Assembly (NCBI GenBank): GCA_021324175.1
Contig: JAJPJP010000422.1
Span: 1-64,000 of the forward strand
Length of the DNA: 64,000 nucleotides
Origin: Chitinophagia bacterium
Lineage (GTDB): Bacteria > Bacteroidota > Bacteroidia > Chitinophagales > Chitinophagaceae
Reading direction: 5' to 3'
Shown here: one piece after another, positions 1 through 7,951 of the stretch
Numbering within the stretch: the stretch's first letter is position 1
How the letters are laid out: every line of letters begins with the position of its first letter
The notes under the pieces: generated by a model
What the model was told of the DNA's origin: nothing
Database searches by the model: none
Seen by the model: only the letters and a program-made list of their open reading frames with translations
Made by a program: the position numbers and the translations under genes

Positions 1-671
1 ATAGAAGCAGCTTGAAATACTACGATGGGCCAGGCTTGAAAAACGGCATGAAAATGCTCGCCAGGGTAAAGGAAGAATTCGGGTTTCCGGTACTCACCGA
101 TATACACTACCCTGAGCAGGCTGCCGGAGCAGCAGAAGTATGTGAGGTTTTGCAAATACCGGCCTATCTCTGCATGCAAACCGAGCTGATGGTCGCGGCG
201 GCAAAAACGGGGAAAGTCATTAATATCAAACACGGGCAATTCCTGGCCCCCGATAACATGAAGCACCCCGTAGCAAAATGCGAGGAGGCAGGAAACTTCA
301 ACATCATATTGACGGAGCGTGGGTATACGATGGGCTATAATGACCTGGTCGTCGATCCAAGGAGCTTTTATCACATGGGGCGTTTGAATTATCCCGTCGT
401 TTTTGACATCACGCATTCTATTCGGAAATATGGAATCCCCAGTGCTGATTCCAAAGGCGGAGCCCGTGAGTTTCTTCCCGTTCTGAGCCGGGCTGGCGTT
501 GCATCCGGCGTCGACGGTGTTTTTATCGAAACCCATCCTGAACCTGAGAAAGCCCTTTGTGACGCGGCAAGTCAACTTTGTGTTTATGACCTGGAGGAAT
601 TCATGAAGCCGATTCTCGACCTGCACAGCGTGGAGGTTAAATACAGGAAAAACCAGCTCACCGACGTTTGA
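1..671 (+). CDS. kdsA: 3-deoxy-8-phosphooctulonate synthase (KdsA), 5' truncated by window edge
   Basis: Frame is open to the window edge (R-S-S before the TTG at 12); motifs GFPVLTDIHYPEQA, QTELMVAAAKTG, NIKHGQFLAPDNM, GVDGVFIETHPEPEKALCD. Confidence 0.93.
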   Translation, partial: RSSLKYYDGPGLKNGMKMLARVKEEFGFPVLTDIHYPEQAAGAAEVCEVLQIPAYLCMQTELMVAAAKTGKVINIKHGQFLAPDNMKHPVAKCEEAGNFNIILTERGYTMGYNDLVVDPRSFYHMGRLNYPVVFDITHSIRKYGIPSADSKGGAREFLPVLSRAGVASGVDGVFIETHPEPEKALCDAASQLCVYDLEEFMKPILDLHSVEVKYRKNQLTDV

Positions 672-694
672 ATAATAAATAGGAAAATCTAAAA

Positions 695-702
695 TACATT
701 TG
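695..702 (+). promoter_or_regulatory. Bacteroidota-type -7 box TACATTTG upstream of transaldolase-CBS gene
   Basis: Matches TAnnTTTG; 20 bp upstream of ATG 723; no well-spaced -33 TTTG seen. Confidence 0.4.
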
Positions 703-722
703 CGGGAATAAACAAAACAAAC

Positions 723-1736
723 ATGGAATTATATCTTGACTCGGCCAATTTAGGGGAAATCGAAGAAGGATTTAAGCTTGGTTTCCTCGATGGTCTGACA
801 ACGACGCCAACCTTTATGCAAAGGGAAGGTATCACGGACATTGATGGAACGATCGTCAAGCTATCCAAGATGGTGCCTGTCCTTCAGATAGAAGCGCTGG
901 GCGGCTCGGCCGAAGAAGTAGTTAAGGAAGCCCAACGGCAGCTCGATCTTGGATTGGATTCAAAACGGACGGTTTTTAAACTCCCTGTTTCTCTCGAAGC
1001 TGTGCGTGCATGCTATCTCCTTCGCAAAAAGGGCCTGCTGGTCAACATCCACCTGGTATATACCCTGCAGCAGGCCTATATGGCCATGCACGCGGGCGCA
1101 AACTATGTTTGCCCCTTAATCGGCCGCTTGCAAGACCAGGGTCATGACGCACTTGCGCTCGTCGAACAGTGTGTCAATGCCGTTAACCGCTATCATTATG
1201 AAACCAAAGTGATGTTCAGCTCTGTTCGACACAATGAGCACGTCCGCAATGCCATCAACCTGGGCGTACATACCATTACGGTTCCCCTTAAAGTCCTGAA
1301 ATCACTGACAGATAATAACTTCACCGCGATCGGCACCGAACAGTTCCTGCGCGATACCAGGCTGATGACGGTCAGGGTGAAAGACGCGATGAACCGGATC
1401 AATCCGGTTGTGGATTCGAAAACTGATTTGAAGCACGCGATTGTGAAAATGACCGAATATGGTTTTGGTGCCGTAACCGTGGTCAACAACGGTTCTGTAT
1501 CCGGCGTATTCACCGATGGCGACCTCAGGCGCCTGCTGCAAAAAGACGGCGAACATATCCTGGATAAAAAACTTCAGGAGCTTTCATTTAAGTCACCCGT
1601 CAGCATCGATTCGAACGCCCTGCTGAATGATGCCGCCGGCTTGTTCAAACAAACAAATGTTGACACGATCCTGGTAACGGAAAATGGAAAGCCGGTCGGC
1701 ATGCTGGACATCCAGGACCTGAAAAGCGAGGAATAA
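723..1736 (+). CDS. Transaldolase/fructose-6-phosphate aldolase-like protein fused to C-terminal CBS-domain pair
   Basis: N-terminus MELYLDSANLGE..GLTTTPTF and VFKLPV (Schiff-base Lys) are FSA/TalC-like; C-terminus VKDAMNRINPVVDSKTDLKHAIVKMTEYGFGAVTVVNNGSVSGVFTDGDLRRLL is KdsD-like CBS. Confidence 0.85.
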   Translation: MELYLDSANLGEIEEGFKLGFLDGLTTTPTFMQREGITDIDGTIVKLSKMVPVLQIEALGGSAEEVVKEAQRQLDLGLDSKRTVFKLPVSLEAVRACYLLRKKGLLVNIHLVYTLQQAYMAMHAGANYVCPLIGRLQDQGHDALALVEQCVNAVNRYHYETKVMFSSVRHNEHVRNAINLGVHTITVPLKVLKSLTDNNFTAIGTEQFLRDTRLMTVRVKDAMNRINPVVDSKTDLKHAIVKMTEYGFGAVTVVNNGSVSGVFTDGDLRRLLQKDGEHILDKKLQELSFKSPVSIDSNALLNDAAGLFKQTNVDTILVTENGKPVGMLDIQDLKSEE

Positions 1737-1784
1737 TCAAATGGCAAACCTCAATTTCCTGTCAGCCTTTCTCCAGCGAAATCC

Positions 1785-2495
1785 ATGAATGACGATATCA
1801 GTCAAATAGCCCAGATGTTCCGCGGCCGGTTCCTGGAATCGCCGGAATCCCTGCGTCAAAAGGTCATTAGGATACGGGCCATTGTGTTTGATTGGGATGG
1901 GGTATTTAATGGCGGCATTAAGGACGAGAGTGGCTCAAGCACTTTTAGCGAGATTGACGCGATGGGAACAAATCTTCTTCGATTCAGCCATTTCATCGCC
2001 ACAAACCAAAGCCTGTTTACCGCCATTATTTCCGGCGAAAAAAATCCATTGGCTTTCAAATTCGCCAAGCGCGAACATTTTCATGAGGTCTATTTTAAGA
2101 TTAGGCATAAATCGGAAGCCGTCCTTCATTTCTGCCGCCGTAATGAAATTGATCCGCAGGAAGTAGCTTTTGTTTTTGATGACGTGCTTGACTTTTCAGC
2201 CGCGCGAATATGCGGGCTACGGGTGATGGTTGGCAGGACAGTCAATCCGTTCTTAACAGGGTACGCCACCCAAAAAGGCCTGGCCGACTATATCACATCC
2301 GTCGACGGTGGCAGTCATGCGGTGAGAGAAGCTGTCGAATTGATGATGGCCATACGGGGCAATATTATGGATACAATAGAAAAACGAACGGAGTTTGGAG
2401 AAACCTACCAGCGCTACTGGCAATTTCGGAATGCGATTGATCCGGCTTTTTATACGACCGAAGATTATATCAATTTTCAACTGACCCCGCAATGA
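1785..2495 (+). CDS. KdsC/YrbI-like HAD-family hydrolase with N- and C-terminal extensions
   Basis: HAD motif I FDWDGVFNGG; later FVFDDVLDFSAARICGLRVMVG; located between aldolase-CBS and kdsB. Confidence 0.7.
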   Translation: MNDDISQIAQMFRGRFLESPESLRQKVIRIRAIVFDWDGVFNGGIKDESGSSTFSEIDAMGTNLLRFSHFIATNQSLFTAIISGEKNPLAFKFAKREHFHEVYFKIRHKSEAVLHFCRRNEIDPQEVAFVFDDVLDFSAARICGLRVMVGRTVNPFLTGYATQKGLADYITSVDGGSHAVREAVELMMAIRGNIMDTIEKRTEFGETYQRYWQFRNAIDPAFYTTEDYINFQLTPQ

Positions 2496-3238
2496 TCATT
2501 GGAATTATTCCGGCCCGGTTTGCATCTACGAGGTTTCCCGGGAAACCCCTGATTGATATCTGGGGGAAATCCATGATTCAGCGGGTATATGAAAGGTCAG
2601 CACGGGCCAAAACCTTAAACCGGTTAATTGTCGCGACGGATGATGAAAGAATACGAGATCACGTCCAGGGCTTCGGCGGCGAGGCGGTAATGACCAGGCA
2701 ATTCCATGCGAGCGGGACAGACCGTTGTTTCGAAGCCCTGGGACTTCTTGCCGAAACTTATCGCTGGGTAATCAACATCCAGGGCGACGAACCATTCATC
2801 CGGCATGAGCAAATTGACGAACTCACCGAAGCCTTTGACGAGGAAGCCGAGATCCTCACGCAAATGATTGCGGTTTCATCAAGCGAACAACTCTTTGATC
2901 CGGGCGAGGCTAAAATCGTGCTCAACGAAAAAAACGAGGCTTTGTATTTCAGTCGGTCCCCGATCCCATTTGTCAGGAATGTGGCAGAAAAAGAATGGCA
3001 TTTGCATCATCTCTTTTATCGTCAGGTCGGTATGTACGCATACAGGAGCGATATTTTGCGAAAGCTAACCAGCCTCGCAGTGACCCCGTTGGAAAAAGCT
3101 GAATCCTTGGAGCAGCTGCGCTGGTTACAAAACGGATTCAGGATAAAATGTGTTCTTACGCGGTATGAAAGTCACTGCGTCGACGTGCCCGATGATATCG
3201 AACGCATTCTGCGAATAACCGGCGAAATCGATCCGTAA
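2492..3238 (+). CDS. kdsB: 3-deoxy-manno-octulosonate cytidylyltransferase (KdsB)
   Basis: GIIPARFASTRFPGKPL, VATDDERI, INIQGDEPFI, YFSRSPIPF; ATGA overlap with the preceding gene. Confidence 0.95.
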   Translation: MIIGIIPARFASTRFPGKPLIDIWGKSMIQRVYERSARAKTLNRLIVATDDERIRDHVQGFGGEAVMTRQFHASGTDRCFEALGLLAETYRWVINIQGDEPFIRHEQIDELTEAFDEEAEILTQMIAVSSSEQLFDPGEAKIVLNEKNEALYFSRSPIPFVRNVAEKEWHLHHLFYRQVGMYAYRSDILRKLTSLAVTPLEKAESLEQLRWLQNGFRIKCVLTRYESHCVDVPDDIERILRITGEIDP

Positions 3239-3281
3239 ATATATTGAACGATCAAAAATCAGCACCCAAATCAATCGAACT

Positions 3282-4223
3282 ATGGTGAAGGAAAAAATTC
3301 TGGTCATCGGCGCCTCAGGGCAGATCGGAGTGGAGCTTACACTCGCCCTGAGAAAAATTTACGGCAACGCGCATGTGGTGGCCTCAGATCTCCGGGAAGA
3401 AAACGAGCTGCTCAAAGGTACCGGGCCCTACGTTTCCCTTGACGTCATGAACAAAGAAATGCTGCATGTCCAGGTTATACGGCAAAATATTACCCAGATC
3501 TACCTGCTGGCCGCGATACTTTCTGCGACCGGCGAAAAAAATCCCGGCCTCGCATGGCACCTCAATATGCAGGGGTTGCTCCATGTTCTCGACATTGCCC
3601 GTGAAGAAAAATTGCAAAAAGTCTATTGGCCAAGCAGCATCGCGGTTTTCGGTCCCACTTCACCTAAAAAAAATTGTCCGCAGCAGACAATCATCGAACC
3701 GATCACCGTATATGGGATTAGTAAATATGCGGGGGAATTCTGGTGCAATTATTTCAACCGCCGGTTCGGTGTGGACGTGAGAAGCATCCGCTATCCGGGT
3801 CTGATCAGCTATAAATCCGCGCCGGGCGGCGGGACGACTGACTACGCGATTGAAATTTTCCATGAGGCCCTTGAGCAAGGCAAATACACCTGTTTTCTCA
3901 ACGAAGACACGCTTTTACCGATGATGTATATGCCGGACGCGATTCGCGCTACCGTCGAACTGATGGAAGCTCCTCGCGAGAGGATTTCGGTCCATACCTC
4001 TTACAATGTTGCGGCGATTACTTTTTCGCCAAAAGAAATCGGCGCCGAAATCAAGAAGCATATTCCCGGCTTTGAAATCTCTTTTACGCCTGATTACAGG
4101 CAGGCGATTGCAGAAAGCTGGCCCCAAAGCATCGATGATTCAACCGCTCGCCAAGATTGGGGTTGGAAGCATGAGTTTGACTTGTCGAGAATGACCTCGG
4201 ATATGCTGGCCAATCTCCAATGA
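3282..4223 (+). CDS. SDR-type L-threonine 3-dehydrogenase / NAD-dependent epimerase family
   Basis: Rossmann GASGQIG; LLAAILSATGEKNP, PSSIAVFGPTSP, TVYGISKYAGE, RYPGLISYKSAPGGGTTDYA, LPMMYMPDAIRATVELMEA. Confidence 0.85.
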   Translation: MVKEKILVIGASGQIGVELTLALRKIYGNAHVVASDLREENELLKGTGPYVSLDVMNKEMLHVQVIRQNITQIYLLAAILSATGEKNPGLAWHLNMQGLLHVLDIAREEKLQKVYWPSSIAVFGPTSPKKNCPQQTIIEPITVYGISKYAGEFWCNYFNRRFGVDVRSIRYPGLISYKSAPGGGTTDYAIEIFHEALEQGKYTCFLNEDTLLPMMYMPDAIRATVELMEAPRERISVHTSYNVAAITFSPKEIGAEIKKHIPGFEISFTPDYRQAIAESWPQSIDDSTARQDWGWKHEFDLSRMTSDMLANLQ

Positions 4224-4258
4224 ACATAATCGTTTTGGACCTGTTTTATAAAGGCAGC

Positions 4259-5542
4259 ATGAAATCATTATCAATATTGACAAAATTTGTTTTCGTTGTT
4301 GGTCTGGCCTTTGTACAGCTCGTCGCTTTCGGCCAGAAAATAGACCTGGGAAATGGCGAATACCGCGCGCTGCTGGAAAGATCTGATGGCAATGACATTG
4401 TTTTTAATTTCCTGGTGATAGATAGGAAAATCGGCAATAAGCGCCTCTTTATTCAAAATGCGGGTGAATTAATCCAGGTCGACAACATAAGCCAATCAGG
4501 CGACTCCATAATCATTGAAATGCCTTTTTTTGAAGCACAGCTACACCTCCGCCGGGCAGCACCGGGGCAGTTGTCCGGGTATTACTATAAGCATTTGCAA
4601 AACAGCTACCAAGTTATACCGATGGAAGCGAACCAACTAACAGTTAAACATGGGGAAGCGAATCGAAACGAATACATGCGCTTTCCGCTTGCCAGCGTCG
4701 CAGCGCCATCGAAGGTGGCCGGACGCTGGGCTGTCACTTTCCGTGACGACAGCACGGGTGTCACAACGGCCGACGTGGGTGAATTCGTTCAGCATGGGAA
4801 CAAGGTAACGGGCACTTTTCTCGATCCTACCGGTGATTACCGATACCTCGAAGGCGTAGTGGACGGCGATTCCCTGAAACTGTCGTGCTTTGACGGAAGC
4901 CACGCCTATCTGTTTACTGCCAGGATAAAAGGTGATAAAATGACCGGAAGACATTATGCTGGTCCGACATTTAAGAATAGCTGGACCGCAAGAAGAGATG
5001 AGCAGGCAAAATTAGCCGACGAGTTCACACTGACTAAAATGCGCCCGGGAAATTCTTCTCTTCATTTTCGATTCAGGGACCTGAATGGGAAATTTGTTTC
5101 CCTGAAGGCCAAACGATACCAGAATAAAGTTGTCGTCGTGCAGCTTATGGGTTCATGGTGCCCGAATTGCATGGACGAAACAGCTGTATTGGCTAAGATG
5201 TATGACCATTATCACCGCAAGGGCCTGGAGGTTATCGGGCTGGCATACGAACGCAGCACGAACTTCGAACGATCCAGGACCAGCCTGGAAAATTTTCACA
5301 AGCACCTGGGTGTCCATTACGAAATGCTGATCACAGGCGTATCCGTTTACGACTCCCTGAAGACGCAAAAGACACTTCCCGAACTATCCAACATCGAAGG
5401 ATTTCCCACGACCATTTTTTTAGGCAAAGACCACCAGGTTGAAAGAATTCACACTGGGTTCAATGGCCCGGGTACAGGAGAGCATTACGAAGAGCAGAAA
5501 AAAGAATTTTACAACATTGTAGATGGCCTGCTCGCGCAATAA
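4259..5542 (+). CDS. TlpA-like thioredoxin-fold secreted protein
   Basis: Signal peptide from internal Met at 4259 (MKSLSILTKFVFVVGLAFVQLVAFG); CxxC motif LMGSWCPNCMDE; GFPTTIFLGKD. Confidence 0.8.
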   Translation: MKSLSILTKFVFVVGLAFVQLVAFGQKIDLGNGEYRALLERSDGNDIVFNFLVIDRKIGNKRLFIQNAGELIQVDNISQSGDSIIIEMPFFEAQLHLRRAAPGQLSGYYYKHLQNSYQVIPMEANQLTVKHGEANRNEYMRFPLASVAAPSKVAGRWAVTFRDDSTGVTTADVGEFVQHGNKVTGTFLDPTGDYRYLEGVVDGDSLKLSCFDGSHAYLFTARIKGDKMTGRHYAGPTFKNSWTARRDEQAKLADEFTLTKMRPGNSSLHFRFRDLNGKFVSLKAKRYQNKVVVVQLMGSWCPNCMDETAVLAKMYDHYHRKGLEVIGLAYERSTNFERSRTSLENFHKHLGVHYEMLITGVSVYDSLKTQKTLPELSNIEGFPTTIFLGKDHQVERIHTGFNGPGTGEHYEEQKKEFYNIVDGLLAQ

Positions 5543-5650
5543 CGCGTCGTTAGCGCGATTAACCGTATTGCTGACACTTCTATCGATTAAATTTTGCACA
5601 GCCCGTTATTTTGATACCTTATTTCGTAATTTCAGTGAAACGAAATTGCC

Positions 5651-6577
5651 ATGACAACAACACGTCGATCATTTTTGCAACAGGCGTCCCTGGCAACGGG
5701 CGCGCTGTTTGTCCCTGCAAAAGGGCTGTTCGCAGCCAAGCAACTTATCGGTTTACAGCTTTATACTTTGCGCAATGAAATATTCAAGGTGAAAACCGGC
5801 CCGGCTGACCAGGCTGCCAATCTCAAGAGCATCCTCGAAAAAGTTGCAGCGATCGGATATAATTCGGTGGAAGCATTTGGTTTTGGCAACGGAAAATATT
5901 TTGGACTGAGTGTGGAAGAATTTGCAAACATCATCAAACAAAATAGTCTCGTCTCTCCAAGCGGTCACTATGGCCTCAATGCTTTCCTCATGAAGGAGGA
6001 CGAACAGGACCTTGACTCGACCATCGAGGCGGGCAAGAAAATGTCTCATGCCTTTATCACGATCCCATTCCTGGCCGACGCGTTGCGTGGGAATGCGGAT
6101 GCCTACAAATCGTTGTCGCAAAAAATGAATAAGGCAGGCGAAAAGATCAATGCTGCCGGGATGAAGTTGGCATATCATAATCATAATTTTGAATTCAAGG
6201 ATCTGGGCGACGGCAAGACTGGAATGAGCGTTATGCTGGCCGAAACGGACCCGAAACTGGTCAGTTTTGAAATGGACATGTACTGGGTCACGCGAGCGGG
6301 TGCTAACCCTGAGGACTTGATCAAAGCGCATCCGGGCAGATTTAAAATGTGGCATATAAAGGATATGGAGACAAAAAAAAGTGCTTCGACCGACCTGAAC
6401 GCCGATCAGGCTTTCACCGAAGTAGGAACCGGCGTCATTGCCTACAAAGATTTATTTAAGCTGAAGAAACTTTCGGGGATGGAATATTTCTTCGTAGAGC
6501 AGGACCAGGTAAAATTGCCCGTTTACGAAAGCATCAGCAAAAGTTATCAAAACCTCAAAAATAATATCCTTGCCTGA
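5651..6577 (+). CDS. Sugar phosphate isomerase/epimerase (xylose isomerase-like TIM barrel) with Tat signal
   Basis: Twin-arginine start TTTRRSFLQQASLATGALF; GLQLYTLRNE, LAYHNHNFEF, MWHIKDME. Confidence 0.85.
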   Translation: MTTTRRSFLQQASLATGALFVPAKGLFAAKQLIGLQLYTLRNEIFKVKTGPADQAANLKSILEKVAAIGYNSVEAFGFGNGKYFGLSVEEFANIIKQNSLVSPSGHYGLNAFLMKEDEQDLDSTIEAGKKMSHAFITIPFLADALRGNADAYKSLSQKMNKAGEKINAAGMKLAYHNHNFEFKDLGDGKTGMSVMLAETDPKLVSFEMDMYWVTRAGANPEDLIKAHPGRFKMWHIKDMETKKSASTDLNADQAFTEVGTGVIAYKDLFKLKKLSGMEYFFVEQDQVKLPVYESISKSYQNLKNNILA

Positions 6578-6606
6578 CGGACCAGGCACGCTACACTTTT
6601 TTCCAT

Positions 6607-7935
6607 ATGCATAGCCGTCGTGTTTTTCTTCAACAATCGCTTGCGCTTGCAAGCGGGACCGCGATCATTCATCCGGTCAGCAGCACTTTGGGAATTTTTA
6701 AGTCGCGGATTTCCCCAAGCGATCAAATCAAGATTGGTGCCGTTGGGCTCAACGGCATGGGCTGGTCGGATCTTGAAGCAGCGCTAAAAGTGCCAGGCGT
6801 CAATGTCGTTGCGATCTGCGATATAGACCAGTCAGTCCTTGACCGGAGGATGAAAGACCTGCAAAAAAAAGGAATCGACACCGGCAGGATTAAGACATAC
6901 GGTGACTACAGGCATATCATCGACCGGAAGGATGTCGATGTTGTCCTTATCGGTACGCCCGACCACTGGCATGCGCTCATTATGACGGAGGCCTGCGCAG
7001 CTGGCAAAGATGTTTACGTGGAAAAACCTGTCGGGAACTCCATCGGGGAATGCCGCGCCATGGTAGCGGCGCGGGACAGGTATAAGCGTATCGTTCAGTG
7101 TGGCCAATGGCAGCGAAGCGAGCAGCATTTCCATGACGCAGTCGAATTTGTTTATTCCGGCCAGCTCGGCAACATCCGCACCGTGAAAGTCTGGTGTTAC
7201 CAGGGATGGATGAAGCCGATGGCTGTTCAACCTGACTCGGCTCCGCCACCCGGAGTCGATTTCGCCATGTGGCTCGGGCCCGCTCCTCAGCGTTCGTTTA
7301 ATGCCAGCCGTTTTCATTTTAACTTTCGCTGGTTCTGGGATTATGCCGGCGGCCTGATGACGGACTGGGGCGTTCACCTGCTCGATTATGGATTGCTGGG
7401 AATGAAAGCAGACGTCCCAAAAAGCATTTCGGCTCTAGGTGGAAAATTTGCCTACCCGGAACTCGCCGAAGAAACTCCGGATACGCTTACAGCGCTTTAT
7501 GAATTTGACACCTTTAACCTTGTATGGGACCATGCCATGGGCATAGACAACGGTTCATACGGCAGGGATCACGGGATCGCTTATATCGGTAACAACGCCA
7601 CGCTCGTGCTCGACAGGAATGGTTGGGAAGTCATTGAAGAAAAACAGAGCAAAAACCAAGTGAGTAAACCGCTCGCGCGAGTGACCGATGACGGCATCGC
7701 CAGGCACTGGGTAAATTTCATCGATGCCGTGCGTTCCAGGAAAACAGAGGACCTCAATTGCCCAATCGAAGCAGGCGCGCACGTTGCAACAGTTGCTCAA
7801 ATGGGCAATATCGCGTTTCGCAGCGGGAAAAAGTTAACATGGGATAAAGCCGCCGCAAAATTCTCAGATTTGGCGGTCGATGACCAGTACTTGATGAAGG
7901 AATATCACAATGGTTACAAGCTCGCGATAACCTAA
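6607..7935 (+). CDS. Gfo/Idh/MocA family oxidoreductase with Tat signal
   Basis: HSRRVFLQQSLALASG; IGAVGLNGMGWSDL, DVVLIGTPDHWHALI, GKDVYVEKPVGNSIGECRAMV. Confidence 0.9.
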   Translation: MHSRRVFLQQSLALASGTAIIHPVSSTLGIFKSRISPSDQIKIGAVGLNGMGWSDLEAALKVPGVNVVAICDIDQSVLDRRMKDLQKKGIDTGRIKTYGDYRHIIDRKDVDVVLIGTPDHWHALIMTEACAAGKDVYVEKPVGNSIGECRAMVAARDRYKRIVQCGQWQRSEQHFHDAVEFVYSGQLGNIRTVKVWCYQGWMKPMAVQPDSAPPPGVDFAMWLGPAPQRSFNASRFHFNFRWFWDYAGGLMTDWGVHLLDYGLLGMKADVPKSISALGGKFAYPELAEETPDTLTALYEFDTFNLVWDHAMGIDNGSYGRDHGIAYIGNNATLVLDRNGWEVIEEKQSKNQVSKPLARVTDDGIARHWVNFIDAVRSRKTEDLNCPIEAGAHVATVAQMGNIAFRSGKKLTWDKAAAKFSDLAVDDQYLMKEYHNGYKLAIT

Positions 7936-7951
7936 AAAGCGGCCGCCGGAA

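Noticed and set aside
5753-6355. 200-aa minus-strand ORF antisense to the sugar isomerase
   Set aside because: Shadow ORF with no motif; the plus-strand gene has a Tat signal and TIM-barrel motifs.
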